From an uncultured Aeriscardovia sp. (lineage in GTDB: Bacteria; Actinomycetota; Actinomycetes; Actinomycetales; Bifidobacteriaceae), in NCBI GenBank assembly GCA_903789535.1, contig CAIFES010000003.1, positions 62,001 through 126,000 of the forward strand: DNA of 64,000 nt, written 5' to 3'. The notes beneath the pieces were generated by a model. The model saw nothing but the letters and a program-made list of their open reading frames with translations. It was not told the origin of the DNA and searched no databases. Made by a program: the position numbers and the translations under genes. The stretch's first letter is position 1, and the number at the start of each line of letters is the position of its first letter. Positions 54,906 through 63,671 of this stretch are shown here, piece after piece.

Positions 54906-56023
54906 CAACACAGACCGCGCACACACAAAACAACCCCATGGACGGGACTGACGAGGCCGACCAGGCCGCAGCGCTCTGTCCCAATACAGCGCTCTGTCCC
55001 AATACGACGCTCAACGTCGGCCAGCCGGACCTGACCCGCTGGGCAGGCACCCACGCACGTCGTGTGGGCAGAATCGTCACGGATGCAGAAACGTCCCCCG
55101 CACCACGCAAACGTCTCATCAAGGATGTGTATCTGACCGGCGAGCGGCCGCTGTACGGCTTGCGCGACGCGGTGATCGACGGTGTCACTTTTGGCGAGGG
55201 CGAGTCCCCGCTCAAAGAGGCGCGCGACATCGAGGTGAGAAACTCGGTGTTCAAGTGGAAGTATCCGTTCTGGTATGCGGACAACGTCAAAGTCTCCGAC
55301 ACGATCGTCGAGACCGTGGCGCATGCCGGCATGTGGTACGTCACCAACTTCGATATGCGTGACAGCTCGCTGCAGGGCACGAAGCTCTTCCGCCGTTCGA
55401 GCCATATCCGTCTGACGAACGTGCATTTCGCGAACGCGGTCGAGACGCTGTGGAGCTGCGACGACATTACCCTTGACCATGTGCAGACGAACGGCCTGTA
55501 TGTGGGCAAGGACAGCCGCGGTATCCGCGCCGACCATCTCGACCATGTGGGTGACTACCTCTTCGACGGTGCCGAGGACATCGTCGTCGACCATTCGCGC
55601 ATCATCGCCAAGGATGCGTTCTGGAACAGCCGCAACGTCACCGTGCGCAACTCGTTCATCAACGGCCAGTACCTTGGCTGGAACAGTGAGAACCTCACCT
55701 TTGAGAACTGTGTGATCGAGTCGGATCAGGGTCTGTGCTACATCAAGGGCCTCACCCTGCGCAACACGCGCCTGCTCCACTCCGACCTCACCTTCGAGCT
55801 GTGCTCCGACGTCGACGCGCAGATCACCTCGTCGGTCGACTCGGTCAAGAACCCGATCTCCGGGCGCATCGAGGCGGCCTGCTTCGGCCAGGTCATCCTC
55901 GACCCGACCATCATCGATCCTTCGGCCACTACCATCTTTGAAGGCGGCAAGCCCGTGGCGAAGAGCAAGATCATCAGCTCGTCCGATGACAGCGACGAGC
56001 ATGTGGCCGGTTACGGGGAGTAA
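54902..56023 (+). CDS. DUF3737 family beta-helix-like protein
   Basis: The 373-residue protein has a long run of short repeated beta-strand units (for example VRNSVFKWKYPFWYADNVKV and VRNSFINGQYLGWNSENLTF), as in right-handed parallel beta-helices. Family function is unknown. I chose GTG 54902, with AGGAG 6 nt upstream and a GTGA overlap with DUF488; the ORF-track start lies inside DUF488. A perfect-unit 18-bp tandem duplication near the start gives ALCPNTALCPNT. No signal peptide is seen. It precedes a PatB-like lyase by 72 bp. Confidence 0.88.
   Translation: MTTQTAHTQNNPMDGTDEADQAAALCPNTALCPNTTLNVGQPDLTRWAGTHARRVGRIVTDAETSPAPRKRLIKDVYLTGERPLYGLRDAVIDGVTFGEGESPLKEARDIEVRNSVFKWKYPFWYADNVKVSDTIVETVAHAGMWYVTNFDMRDSSLQGTKLFRRSSHIRLTNVHFANAVETLWSCDDITLDHVQTNGLYVGKDSRGIRADHLDHVGDYLFDGAEDIVVDHSRIIAKDAFWNSRNVTVRNSFINGQYLGWNSENLTFENCVIESDQGLCYIKGLTLRNTRLLHSDLTFELCSDVDAQITSSVDSVKNPISGRIEAACFGQVILDPTIIDPSATTIFEGGKPVAKSKIISSSDDSDEHVAGYGE
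54971..55006. repeat. 18-bp tandem duplication inside the DUF3737 gene
   Basis: Two units beginning GCGCTCTGTCCCAATAC lie head to tail and differ only at the last base. They encode ALCPNT twice in the poorly conserved N-terminus. Confidence 0.95.
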
Positions 56024-56095
56024 ACGCGACGATCTGATAAACGATCTGATATCAGACGGATCGGGAGAAAACGTACCGAGAGGAAAGACGGGGCG

Positions 56096-57385
56096 ATGAC
56101 GCAGACGACACAGACATCACAGACGATGCAGACATACGATTTCGACACACCCGTTCAGCGGCGGGGGACCGACTCGGTCAAATGGGACGTCAAGCCCGGC
56201 GAGCTGCCCATGACCATCGCGGACATGGACTTCCGCACGGCGCCGGAGATCGTCAACGCCCTACGCGAGAAGGTCGAAACCGGCGTGTTCGGCTACGAAT
56301 GGCCGGGAGACGACTACTTCCAGGCCGTCAGCGACTGGCAGGCCGCCCGCCACGACTGGAAGGCGCCCACGCAGTGGATGGTGTTCACCACCGGCGTCGT
56401 TCCCGCGCTCAGCTCGCTCGTGCGGCACCTGAGCAATCCTGGCGACAATGTGCTCGTTCAGACGCCGGTCTACAACATCTTCTTCAACTCGATCGCCAAC
56501 AACGGCAGGCACCCGCTCGCCAGCCCGCTCGCCTATGACCGTTCGGCGCACACCTATTCGGTCGACTGGCAGGATCTGGAGGAAAAACTCGCTGACCCGC
56601 TCACCACGCTCATGATCCTGTGCAACCCGCACAACCCGGTGGGCAAGGTGTGGGAGCCGGAAGAGCTGGCAAAGCTTGTCCGGCTGGCCGAGAAGCACCA
56701 CGTGGTCATCATCTCCGACGAGATCCACGGCGACCTCGTGCTGCGCGGCGAGCCGATGACGCCGATCCTCTCCCTGCCACAGCCGCTGCGGCACAACACC
56801 ATCGCGCTCGTTTCGCCGTCCAAGACGTTCAACCTCGCCGCCCTGCACGCCGCCACCATGATCGTGGCCGACGAGGGTCTGCGGCAGAAGGCCGAGCGCG
56901 GGCTCAACTGCGATGAGGTGGCCGAGCCGAACATGGTCGCCATCCCCGGCACCATCGCCGCCTACACGAAAGGCGGTGCCTGGCTCGACGCGCTCAACAA
57001 ATATCTGCTCGGCAACGTGGAGTATGTGGAGAAAACGCTCGCCGAGAAGATGCCCGGCATTGTGCCCGTGCGTCTGGGGGCGACGTACCTCATGTGGCTC
57101 GACTGCTCGCAGATAGTGGCCGGTCAGCGGCAGGCCACGCTGCAGGCCGATGCGGCGCACGACGCCGACACGGCCGAGGCGCTCGCCACCCGGCCCGGCG
57201 CCACGGACGCGCTCGCCGCGTTCATCCGCGAGCAGACCGGCCTGATCCTCACGCCCGGCTCCGCCTATCACGGCAATGGGGGCGATTTCCTGCGCCTGGC
57301 GGTCGCCTGCCCGCGTGCGCAGGTGGAGGACGCCATGCGCCGGCTCACAACCGCCTACGACATGTGGACGGCCCGTCAGGCCTGA
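56096..57385 (+). CDS. PatB/MalY-type PLP-dependent C-S lyase / aminotransferase
   Basis: The 429-residue fold type I enzyme has the PLP-binding lysine in SPSKTFN. Other motifs are the NPHNPVGKVW loop, the SDEIHGDLVL aspartate motif and the C-terminal FLRLAVACPR substrate arginine. Close relatives are cystathionine beta-lyases that release homocysteine, or cysteine desulfhydrases. The first dozen residues are a Thr/Gln repeat (QTTQTSQTMQT) outside the fold. It is the last gene of the DUF488-DUF3737 cassette and its 3' end overlaps the convergent amidohydrolase gene by 10 bp. Confidence 0.92.
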   Translation: MTQTTQTSQTMQTYDFDTPVQRRGTDSVKWDVKPGELPMTIADMDFRTAPEIVNALREKVETGVFGYEWPGDDYFQAVSDWQAARHDWKAPTQWMVFTTGVVPALSSLVRHLSNPGDNVLVQTPVYNIFFNSIANNGRHPLASPLAYDRSAHTYSVDWQDLEEKLADPLTTLMILCNPHNPVGKVWEPEELAKLVRLAEKHHVVIISDEIHGDLVLRGEPMTPILSLPQPLRHNTIALVSPSKTFNLAALHAATMIVADEGLRQKAERGLNCDEVAEPNMVAIPGTIAAYTKGGAWLDALNKYLLGNVEYVEKTLAEKMPGIVPVRLGATYLMWLDCSQIVAGQRQATLQADAAHDADTAEALATRPGATDALAAFIREQTGLILTPGSAYHGNGGDFLRLAVACPRAQVEDAMRRLTTAYDMWTARQA

Positions 57386-58410
57386 GAGGCCTCGGTGGCG
57401 TCATCCTGCTCGTCGAGCTGTCTGGCGCGGCGCTCGTCCTCCTCGGCCTGCCTGCGTTCGGCAACGGCCTTGTCCTCCTTGTACGTGTCCTCCTCGGACT
57501 TGACGTTGACCGGCAGGCTGCGCCGGATGGCCGCCAGCGTGCCGCCCAGCACCGCCTGTGTCTGTCTCTCGCCCAGATCCGCCGCGCGCACAGCCTCCAT
57601 CGCCGCCGTCTCCATGTCGAGCGGATCGCCGCCATTGCTGGCGAACGGTGCCTCGGAGGAGAAGAGCAGATGATCGGCACCGAGCACCTGTGCCGCTGTG
57701 GAGATCTGGGTGCTGCCGGCAAGCGCCGTATCGACGTAGAGCCGGTCGGCGCCTTTGCCGGAAAGATGGGAGAGCGCGTCAGCGAGCGTCTGGCGGTCGA
57801 GCAGCGCGCCGCCGTGCAGCACGAGGCGCAGATGCGGGTTGTTGGCCAGCAGCGTGGAGGAGGCCAGATCCTCCAGCATGCGTGAGAGCTGCCCGGCCCA
57901 TTGCTGGCGGCACGAGGCCATGTCGCGGCTGTGGGAGAGTGGGTGGACGAAGACCGGCCGGCGCGAGGCGTCAATCGCCTGGAAAATCGGGGCGAACGAG
58001 GCATCCGTGAGCGGCAGGCCCTGCTCGCGTGTGAGCAGCTCGATTCCCACGAGCGAATCGGAGCGCGCGATCGTGTCGGCCACATATCCCGCGCTCCAGG
58101 CCGCATCGGCCATGTCGAGACGGGCGAGGGCGCCGATGAACAGCTCAGGATGGTCGAGCACGGTCTGGGCAAGCTCCTGGTTCGCCGTCTCGAACGTGTG
58201 CGTGCCCATCGTCTTCTCAGCCTCCTCGATCACCGGCAGGGCGATCACCTGCACGCTGCGCGGGGGATTGGCCACAAGGCGCATATCAAGGTCGGTCAGC
58301 AGCGGCTCGCGGGTGAACGGGTATTTCTGCCCGAGATTGGGGATGACGCGCTCGGCCGCACGGCGGTAGGAGCGCGGGAAAACATGCGTGAGGACGTCGA
58401 TGAAGATCAT
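57376..58410 (-). CDS. Amidohydrolase-2-like protein with degenerate metal site
   Basis: The 344-residue protein resembles the ACMSD-like amidohydrolase family by its start (IDVLTHVFPRSY), VFVHPLSHSRDMA, LVLHGGALL and GADHLLFSSEAPFA. The usual HxH after the first strand is LTH, so one metal-binding His is Leu. The usual GSD near the end is SSE. This suggests altered or lost metal catalysis. The last 45 residues are highly charged (KEDKAVAERRQAEEDERRARQ) and likely helical. No ribosome site precedes the ATG; a TAGGCT 6 nt upstream may be a leaderless -10. Confidence 0.7.
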   Translation of the reverse strand: MIFIDVLTHVFPRSYRRAAERVIPNLGQKYPFTREPLLTDLDMRLVANPPRSVQVIALPVIEEAEKTMGTHTFETANQELAQTVLDHPELFIGALARLDMADAAWSAGYVADTIARSDSLVGIELLTREQGLPLTDASFAPIFQAIDASRRPVFVHPLSHSRDMASCRQQWAGQLSRMLEDLASSTLLANNPHLRLVLHGGALLDRQTLADALSHLSGKGADRLYVDTALAGSTQISTAAQVLGADHLLFSSEAPFASNGGDPLDMETAAMEAVRAADLGERQTQAVLGGTLAAIRRSLPVNVKSEEDTYKEDKAVAERRQAEEDERRARQLDEQDDATEASQA

Positions 58411-58739
58411 TCTTCCAGCCTAGCGGCACGCTCGAAGCGTTCGGCTCTCGGCGCGACGCGGAGGAATCGGCGAGGCGATCGGGCTACCTGCCGGATGATC
58501 CACATTCGGATTATCCACATTCCGTGTCCTCGCCATCTGTCGACAGCAGGGTTGGTAGCATGGAAAACCGCGTCCGGACCCCGGGCGCGCACTTATCATC
58601 ATTAATCGCTGTCACGCCCACGCTGCCACTGACATGCATGAAGCTCTGCATGACGTGCTTTGTCGCACGCCGGTCCCCGGCTGGCGACCAGAGCCGCGGG
58701 AGACTTATGCGTGCCGCGTGCGGGCGCTGGAGGAGGACC
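58411..58739. other. Divergent spacer before the PcrA/UvrD gene
   Basis: This 329-bp stretch has no supported gene. A direct repeat ATCCACATTC occurs twice (58498-58532), and a TAGGCT box at 58417-58422 may serve the amidohydrolase. No LexA box is seen. Confidence 0.5.
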
Positions 58740-61589
58740 ATGTCTGACGTTGCGGGCTTCGACGATACCGGATTCGCGGACTCGGCGGACGACGCGCTGC
58801 TTGCCGGGCTGAACCCGCAGCAGGCGCAGGCGGTCGCCTCCACCTCGCCCGCGCTGCTCATCTCCGCAGGCGCCGGCTCGGGCAAGACGCGTGTGCTCAC
58901 CCGCCGCATCGCCTGGATCCTCTCGCATCGGCGCGCCTGGCCGAGCCAGATCCTCGCCATCACCTTCACCAACAAAGCGGCCAACGAGATGAAGGAGCGC
59001 GTGACGCGGCTCGTCGGCCCGGAGGCCGGCAGCATGTGGATCTCCACCTTCCATTCCGCCTGCCTGCGGCTGCTGCACCGCTTCGGCGAGGCCGTCGGCC
59101 TGCACTCGGGCTTCACCATCTACGACACACAGGATTCCACCCGCCTGATGAAGCTGTGCGAGACGGCCCTCAACATCGACCCGAAGCGCCTGTCGCCCAA
59201 GGCCGCGCTGACCACTATCTCCGGCTACAAGAACAGCCTTCTGCCGCCTTCCGTGGTGCTCGCCCAGGCAGGCGTCGACTACACGCCCGGCTCCACAGGC
59301 CGGCCGCCCTCCTTCGGCGCGGGCGAGGACGAGAAGATGACCGCCTGCCTGTACGCCGAGTACCAGCATCGTCTCGGCTCCTCGAACTCGGTGGATTTCG
59401 ATGATCTCATCTTCAAGGCCGTCGATCTGCTGCGTACCGACAAAGAGGCCGCCGACTGGGCCCATCACCGTTTCCGCTACGTGCTCGTCGACGAGTATCA
59501 GGACACCAACGACGCGCAGTACCAGTTCTTGCGCGAGGTGGCCGGCTACGGTGCCTTCCAGCAGGAGGCGCCTGCCGTGGGGGAAGACGGTTTCGCCCTC
59601 GATCCGGCCCAGCAGGCGGCGCTCTCGCATGCGTGGATCACCGTGGTGGGCGATTCGGACCAGTCCATCTACGCCTTCCGTGGGGCAAATGTGAGGAACA
59701 TCCTTGATTTTGCCAAGGATTTCCCCACTGCCCAGACCATCCGGCTCGAGCAGAACTACCGGTCCACACAGACGATCCTTGACGCCGCAAACGCCGTCAT
59801 CAAGAACAATTCCGGCCGCTCGCCCAAACACCTGTGGACGGACAAGGGCACAGGCAGCCCGATCGTTGGTTTCGCGGCGGAGAACGCGCAGGAGGAGGCC
59901 GACTGGGTCGCCCGCCGCATCGCCGGCCTCGTGGGTGGCGACGACACATCCGGCAGCGGGCTGGGCGTGGGCGACGACACCACGTACTCCTATTCCGACA
60001 TCGCGGTGATGTACCGTGCCAACGCCCAGTCGCGCAACCTCGAGGAGGCGCTCGTCTCCGCCGGCATCCCGTACACCATCGTGGGCGGCACGCGCTTCTA
60101 CGAACGCAAGGAGGTCAAGGACGGCCTCGCCTACCTGCACGCCGTGGCCAACCCCGAGGACGACGTGAGCATGCGCCGCATCCTCAACGAGCCCAAACGC
60201 GGCATCGGCGCGCGCACCGAGCAGGCAGCGGCACTGTGGGCGCAGGAGAACAATTCCAGCTTCTGGCAGGCGCTCAACCATTCGGGCGAGCTGGGGCTTG
60301 GCAGCGCGGCCGTCAAGAAGGTCGAGGCTTTCCGCGATCTGATCCTCACCTTCACCCAGAGCACCCAGGGCGCCAAGCCGAGCGACGTGGTCAGGCAGGT
60401 GCTCGAGGGATCCGGTCTCATCGCCCAGTACGAGAACTCCAAGGACCCGCAGGACCAGACGCGTCTGGAGAATCTCGGCCAGCTGCAGACCCTCGCCGCC
60501 GAGTACGAGAAGACGAATCCGGACGCCACGCTCACCGATTTTCTCGAGAACACGGTGCTCGTGGCGGACGCGGACCAGGTGCCCGACGCCGGCAAGGGCG
60601 AGGTGACGCTCATGACGCTGCACACCTCCAAGGGCCTCGAATATCCGGTCGTCTTCCTCACCGGTCTGGAGGACGGCACATTCCCGTACCAGCGCAGTTT
60701 CGACGACCCCCGCCAGCTGGAGGAGGAGCGGCGCCTCGCCTACGTGGGCATCACCCGCGCCCGCAAGCGCCTCTTCCTCTCGCGCGCGGCCGAGCGCAGC
60801 CAATGGGGAAGGACGCAGGAGCTGCCGCCCAGCCGGTTCCTTGAGGAGATTCCTGACCATCTCATCGACTGGGAGCGCAAGGAGACGTCCAGCGAGGGTG
60901 TGCGCCGTCGTTGGGGTGACAGCCTCGATGGTTTCGATGACGGTCTTGGCGGCGGTTTCGGTGACTATACCGATGGTTTCGCCGCCGATGACGGGGGCAC
61001 GACGTTCGGCGGACGCTCGTATGGCTCGGGTTCGCGCGGGCGCTCGCGACGCTGGGGCGACGACGATTTTGACGTAGATGGCTCTGACGGGCAAAGCACG
61101 TATGGCGGGTCTTATGGGTCATACGGGTCGCGGTCGGGCTCCGGCAGCGGCTCGCGTGGCGGCGGGTATGGCTCCCGTTCCTCGCGCTCAGGGGGCTCGT
61201 CCTCGTGGCGTTCCGGCTCGTCTTCCTCGCGGTACGGCTCCTCGTCGCGGTATGGTGCGTCGTCCTCTCATTCCTCTCGCTCGGGCTCGTCGCATTCCTC
61301 CGGCCGCGGCGGGTCACGGTACGGCGCGTCGAAGGCCGATCTGTACCGTCAGGTCTCCAAAATCCACTATTCGCACCGCAAACCGGCCTCCAAGCCGGCT
61401 GCCTCATCGACCGCGCATCTGACCGCCGCCGACCTGCGCCCGGGGGACAAAGTGACACATGACTCGTACGGCCTCGGCACCGTGCAGACCGTCAACGACA
61501 AAGGCGCCAATTCCGACGCGGTGATCGACTTCGGCGCGAGCGGCATCAAACGGCTCATGCTCCGCTTCGCCCCGCTCGAGAAGCTCTGA
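58740..61589 (+). CDS. pcrA: UvrD/PcrA-type DNA helicase with G/S-Y-rich linker
   Basis: The superfamily 1A helicase unwinds DNA in repair and clears RNA polymerase. Motifs are clear: Walker A (SAGAGSGKTRVL), Ia (ITFTNKAANEMKERV), II (VLVDEYQDTN), III (VGDSDQSIYAFRGA), IV (RLEQNYRSTQTI), V (LMTLHTSKGLEYPVVFL) and VI (EERRLAYVGITRARKRL). About residues 716-872 form a low-complexity G/S/R/Y region with many SYGS and SRYG units. The C-terminus (PGDKVTHDSYGLGTVQ) is the Tudor-like RNA-polymerase-binding domain. I chose ATG 58740, with GGAGGAGG upstream. The total of 949 residues exceeds the usual 720-780. Confidence 0.95.
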   Translation: MSDVAGFDDTGFADSADDALLAGLNPQQAQAVASTSPALLISAGAGSGKTRVLTRRIAWILSHRRAWPSQILAITFTNKAANEMKERVTRLVGPEAGSMWISTFHSACLRLLHRFGEAVGLHSGFTIYDTQDSTRLMKLCETALNIDPKRLSPKAALTTISGYKNSLLPPSVVLAQAGVDYTPGSTGRPPSFGAGEDEKMTACLYAEYQHRLGSSNSVDFDDLIFKAVDLLRTDKEAADWAHHRFRYVLVDEYQDTNDAQYQFLREVAGYGAFQQEAPAVGEDGFALDPAQQAALSHAWITVVGDSDQSIYAFRGANVRNILDFAKDFPTAQTIRLEQNYRSTQTILDAANAVIKNNSGRSPKHLWTDKGTGSPIVGFAAENAQEEADWVARRIAGLVGGDDTSGSGLGVGDDTTYSYSDIAVMYRANAQSRNLEEALVSAGIPYTIVGGTRFYERKEVKDGLAYLHAVANPEDDVSMRRILNEPKRGIGARTEQAAALWAQENNSSFWQALNHSGELGLGSAAVKKVEAFRDLILTFTQSTQGAKPSDVVRQVLEGSGLIAQYENSKDPQDQTRLENLGQLQTLAAEYEKTNPDATLTDFLENTVLVADADQVPDAGKGEVTLMTLHTSKGLEYPVVFLTGLEDGTFPYQRSFDDPRQLEEERRLAYVGITRARKRLFLSRAAERSQWGRTQELPPSRFLEEIPDHLIDWERKETSSEGVRRRWGDSLDGFDDGLGGGFGDYTDGFAADDGGTTFGGRSYGSGSRGRSRRWGDDDFDVDGSDGQSTYGGSYGSYGSRSGSGSGSRGGGYGSRSSRSGGSSSWRSGSSSSRYGSSSRYGASSSHSSRSGSSHSSGRGGSRYGASKADLYRQVSKIHYSHRKPASKPAASSTAHLTAADLRPGDKVTHDSYGLGTVQTVNDKGANSDAVIDFGASGIKRLMLRFAPLEKL

Positions 61590-61607
61590 GCGGTCAGCGG
61601 CATGGAC

Positions 61608-61645
61608 TAGTGTTCTTCTCTGGTGCCTTACTGCTATCGAGGCAC
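61608..61645 (+). promoter_or_regulatory. rpsD promoter-like box and leader hairpin
   Basis: TAGTGT (61608-61613) is a possible -10 that would give a leader of about 170 nt. A hairpin GTGCCT/AGGCAC (61623-61645) lies at its start. Leader-based S4 autoregulation is possible but not shown. Confidence 0.35.
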
Positions 61646-61790
61646 TGATCTGGAGCCTTAGCCCGTCGATGGGTCGGCGGCGAAAGCCGTTGCGGGAGAC
61701 CGCGCAAGCATCGGAGAGGCCCGGCTCGGCCGTATGGCAGGCACCATGCGGTCACGTCCAGACAACGACAGAAAGAAAGCAGGTCACACT

Positions 61791-62420
61791 ATGACCAGTG
61801 TTCAGCGCGCACGCCGCCAGGTCCGCCTGTCCCGTGCACTGGGTATCGCCCTGACGCCGAAGGCGCAGGCGCAGTTCGAGAAGCGTTCCTATGGTCCGGG
61901 CGAGCACGGCAACTCCCGTCGCCGCACCGAGTCCGATTACGCGGTCCGTCTCAAGGAGAAGCAGCGTCTGAAGGCGCAGTACGGCGTCTCTGAGAAGCAG
62001 CTCCGTCGTGCCTATGACGACGGCAAGCGCACGACCGGCCAGACCGGCAACGCCATGCTCATCGACCTCGAGACCCGTCTCGACGCCCTGGTTCTGCGTG
62101 CCGGCTTCGCCCGCACAATCCGCCAGGCCCGTCAGTACGTGGTCCACCGTCACATCCTCGTCGACGGCAACATCGTCGATCGTCCGTCCTTCCGCGTGAA
62201 GGTCGGCCAGGTCATCCAGGTCAAGCCGAAGAGCCAGACCATGGTCCCGTTCCAGATCGCCGCCGAGGGCTCGCACCGCGACGTCCTTCCTGCGGTCCCG
62301 GGCTACCTTGATGTGGATCTGACCGCCCTCAAGGCCACGTTCACCCGTGAGCCGAAGGTGGAGGAGATCCCGGTCCAGGTCAACCTCGCGTTCGTGGTCG
62401 AGTACTTCGCCCACTACTGA
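61791..62420 (+). CDS. rpsD: 30S ribosomal protein S4
   Basis: S4 nucleates assembly of the small subunit and shapes decoding accuracy. The 209-residue protein shows RARRQVRLSRALGI, KRSYGPGEHG, LKEKQRLKAQYGVSEKQLRRAY and the S4 RNA-binding domain (RLDALVLRAGFARTIRQARQYVVHRHILVDG). The N-terminus lacks the four-cysteine zinc site, as in the zinc-independent (C-) form. I chose ATG 61791 from the conserved N-terminus, with AGCAGG upstream. It is monocistronic and ends at an intrinsic terminator. Confidence 0.97.
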   Translation: MTSVQRARRQVRLSRALGIALTPKAQAQFEKRSYGPGEHGNSRRRTESDYAVRLKEKQRLKAQYGVSEKQLRRAYDDGKRTTGQTGNAMLIDLETRLDALVLRAGFARTIRQARQYVVHRHILVDGNIVDRPSFRVKVGQVIQVKPKSQTMVPFQIAAEGSHRDVLPAVPGYLDVDLTALKATFTREPKVEEIPVQVNLAFVVEYFAHY

Positions 62421-62442
62421 TCCTTTCGCCCATCTGGGTTCT

Positions 62443-62477
62443 GCCCCGCGGTCGCTTCTGCGCCGTGGGGCTTTTTT
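62443..62477 (+). terminator. Intrinsic terminator after rpsD
   Basis: GCCCCGCGG pairs with CCGTGGGGC around an 11-nt loop and is followed by six T residues. Confidence 0.92.
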
Positions 62478-62485
62478 ATGCTTGG

Positions 62486-62539
62486 ACCTGACTGCCTGGG
62501 TTTATTTCTCGAACCTGACCGCCTGGGATTATTTTTTCC
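62486..62539. repeat. Imperfect 27-bp tandem duplication
   Basis: Two units beginning ACCTGACTGCCTGGG and ACCTGACCGCCTGGG lie head to tail with several mismatches at their 3' halves. They fill the spacer after the rpsD terminator. Confidence 0.85.
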
Positions 62540-62764
62540 TTCCCCCACCTATCTACCCGGGCTGTGAGGCTGTTGTACCGTTGGTGGTAACGCGGCAAGT
62601 GTCTCAGACATGCTGAGAAGGACTGGCACGTACCGGCCTGATATCGCAGGTGATATCGCGGCCGGTATGGGCGGGCAGTCGGCTATCCCGTCTGATAACA
62701 GCCCTGATAACAGCCGTGGGGACAGTGCGGTTCCCACCGATTTCAGCCGCGGGGGAGGTACGCG

Positions 62765-63661
62765 ATGGGTACGGCACACAAAGCGGTCACTCCTCGTCCG
62801 CTCGCCTGGTGGATGACATGGGACCGATATCAGGCGCCGGTCGTCGTCCTTCTGGTGCTCTGGTCGTTCATCTGTGGCTATTTGCTGAGCGTGAGCGACT
62901 GGACGCTCGACTTCGCCCAGGCATCCGGCCAGAACAACGGATTCGGCTTCGAAGCACCGGAATTCCTCCTGTACCCGCTTGCCGGGACCGCGCTGTTGCT
63001 GTTCATCGCCGGACTATCGCCGCTGATGAGCATGACGCTGCCGGTGACGGGTGCTGTCGCGGACGCGGTGGCGCTTATCGGCGCGTCGGTCAGTTCGTAC
63101 ATACACATCGCCGCCGGCTCACCGGGCCGCAGAGGCCTCTCCCCGGTGTGGCTGCTCCTTGCAGAGGCCCTCGTCTGCTTCCTCGCGGTGGCCGCCTTCT
63201 CCTTCGTGCCGTGGGCGCTCTCGGCCGGTCTGATCCGTCCGTCTATCAGCCGCGCCCTCGAGAAACCGGGCACGAGCATGTTCGGACGCTGGATTCGTGC
63301 GAACAATGCGCTTTTCGGTGTGCTGGTGATGGGCGTCCTTGTTTTTGTCGTCGTGAATGGTGTGCTCCTTGGGTATGACATCGCCTATTGGGGTGTGCCG
63401 TCATTCGCCACGAGCATCATTCTTGCCAGTCAGTCCATCTTCCCGGCCTGTCTGTTCTGCTTCGGGTGGGCGGCCGTGCAGGAGGACCGCAATGGCTGGT
63501 GGGCGCTGCTCGCCGCATTTGTGCTGTGTCTGATTCCCGTGCTGGTCGAGTGCCGAATGGATGGAGGGGGTATTTACTGTCTGCTCGCCGGTTTTGCGCT
63601 CGTCGGCGGGGTGATCGGCGAGATCGTCCGTCGTCGTACGAAGCCGAAGAACGTCGATTAA
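62765..63661 (+). CDS. Multi-pass membrane protein of unknown function
   Basis: The 298-residue protein has about seven to eight hydrophobic segments with short loops and a basic C-terminus (VRRRTKPKNVD). I do not recognise a family motif. GGAGG lies 6 nt before the ATG. Its stop codon (TAA) overlaps the -10 box of the following phosphatase gene, so the two may be transcribed separately despite lying 10 bp apart. A small-molecule permease or a polytopic envelope protein are both possible. Confidence 0.75.
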   Translation: MGTAHKAVTPRPLAWWMTWDRYQAPVVVLLVLWSFICGYLLSVSDWTLDFAQASGQNNGFGFEAPEFLLYPLAGTALLLFIAGLSPLMSMTLPVTGAVADAVALIGASVSSYIHIAAGSPGRRGLSPVWLLLAEALVCFLAVAAFSFVPWALSAGLIRPSISRALEKPGTSMFGRWIRANNALFGVLVMGVLVFVVVNGVLLGYDIAYWGVPSFATSIILASQSIFPACLFCFGWAAVQEDRNGWWALLAAFVLCLIPVLVECRMDGGGIYCLLAGFALVGGVIGEIVRRRTKPKNVD

Positions 63662-63664
63662 AAT
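63659..63664 (+). promoter_or_regulatory. Candidate -10 box for a leaderless phosphatase mRNA
   Basis: TAAAAT overlaps the upstream stop codon and is followed by 7 nt and the ATG at 63672. No ribosome site is present. Confidence 0.5.
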
Positions 63665-63671
63665 CGGTGCC

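Noticed and set aside
58602-61094. 830-residue minus-strand ORF opposite the PcrA/UvrD gene
   Set aside because: It is antisense to a helicase with all motifs in order and has shadow composition.
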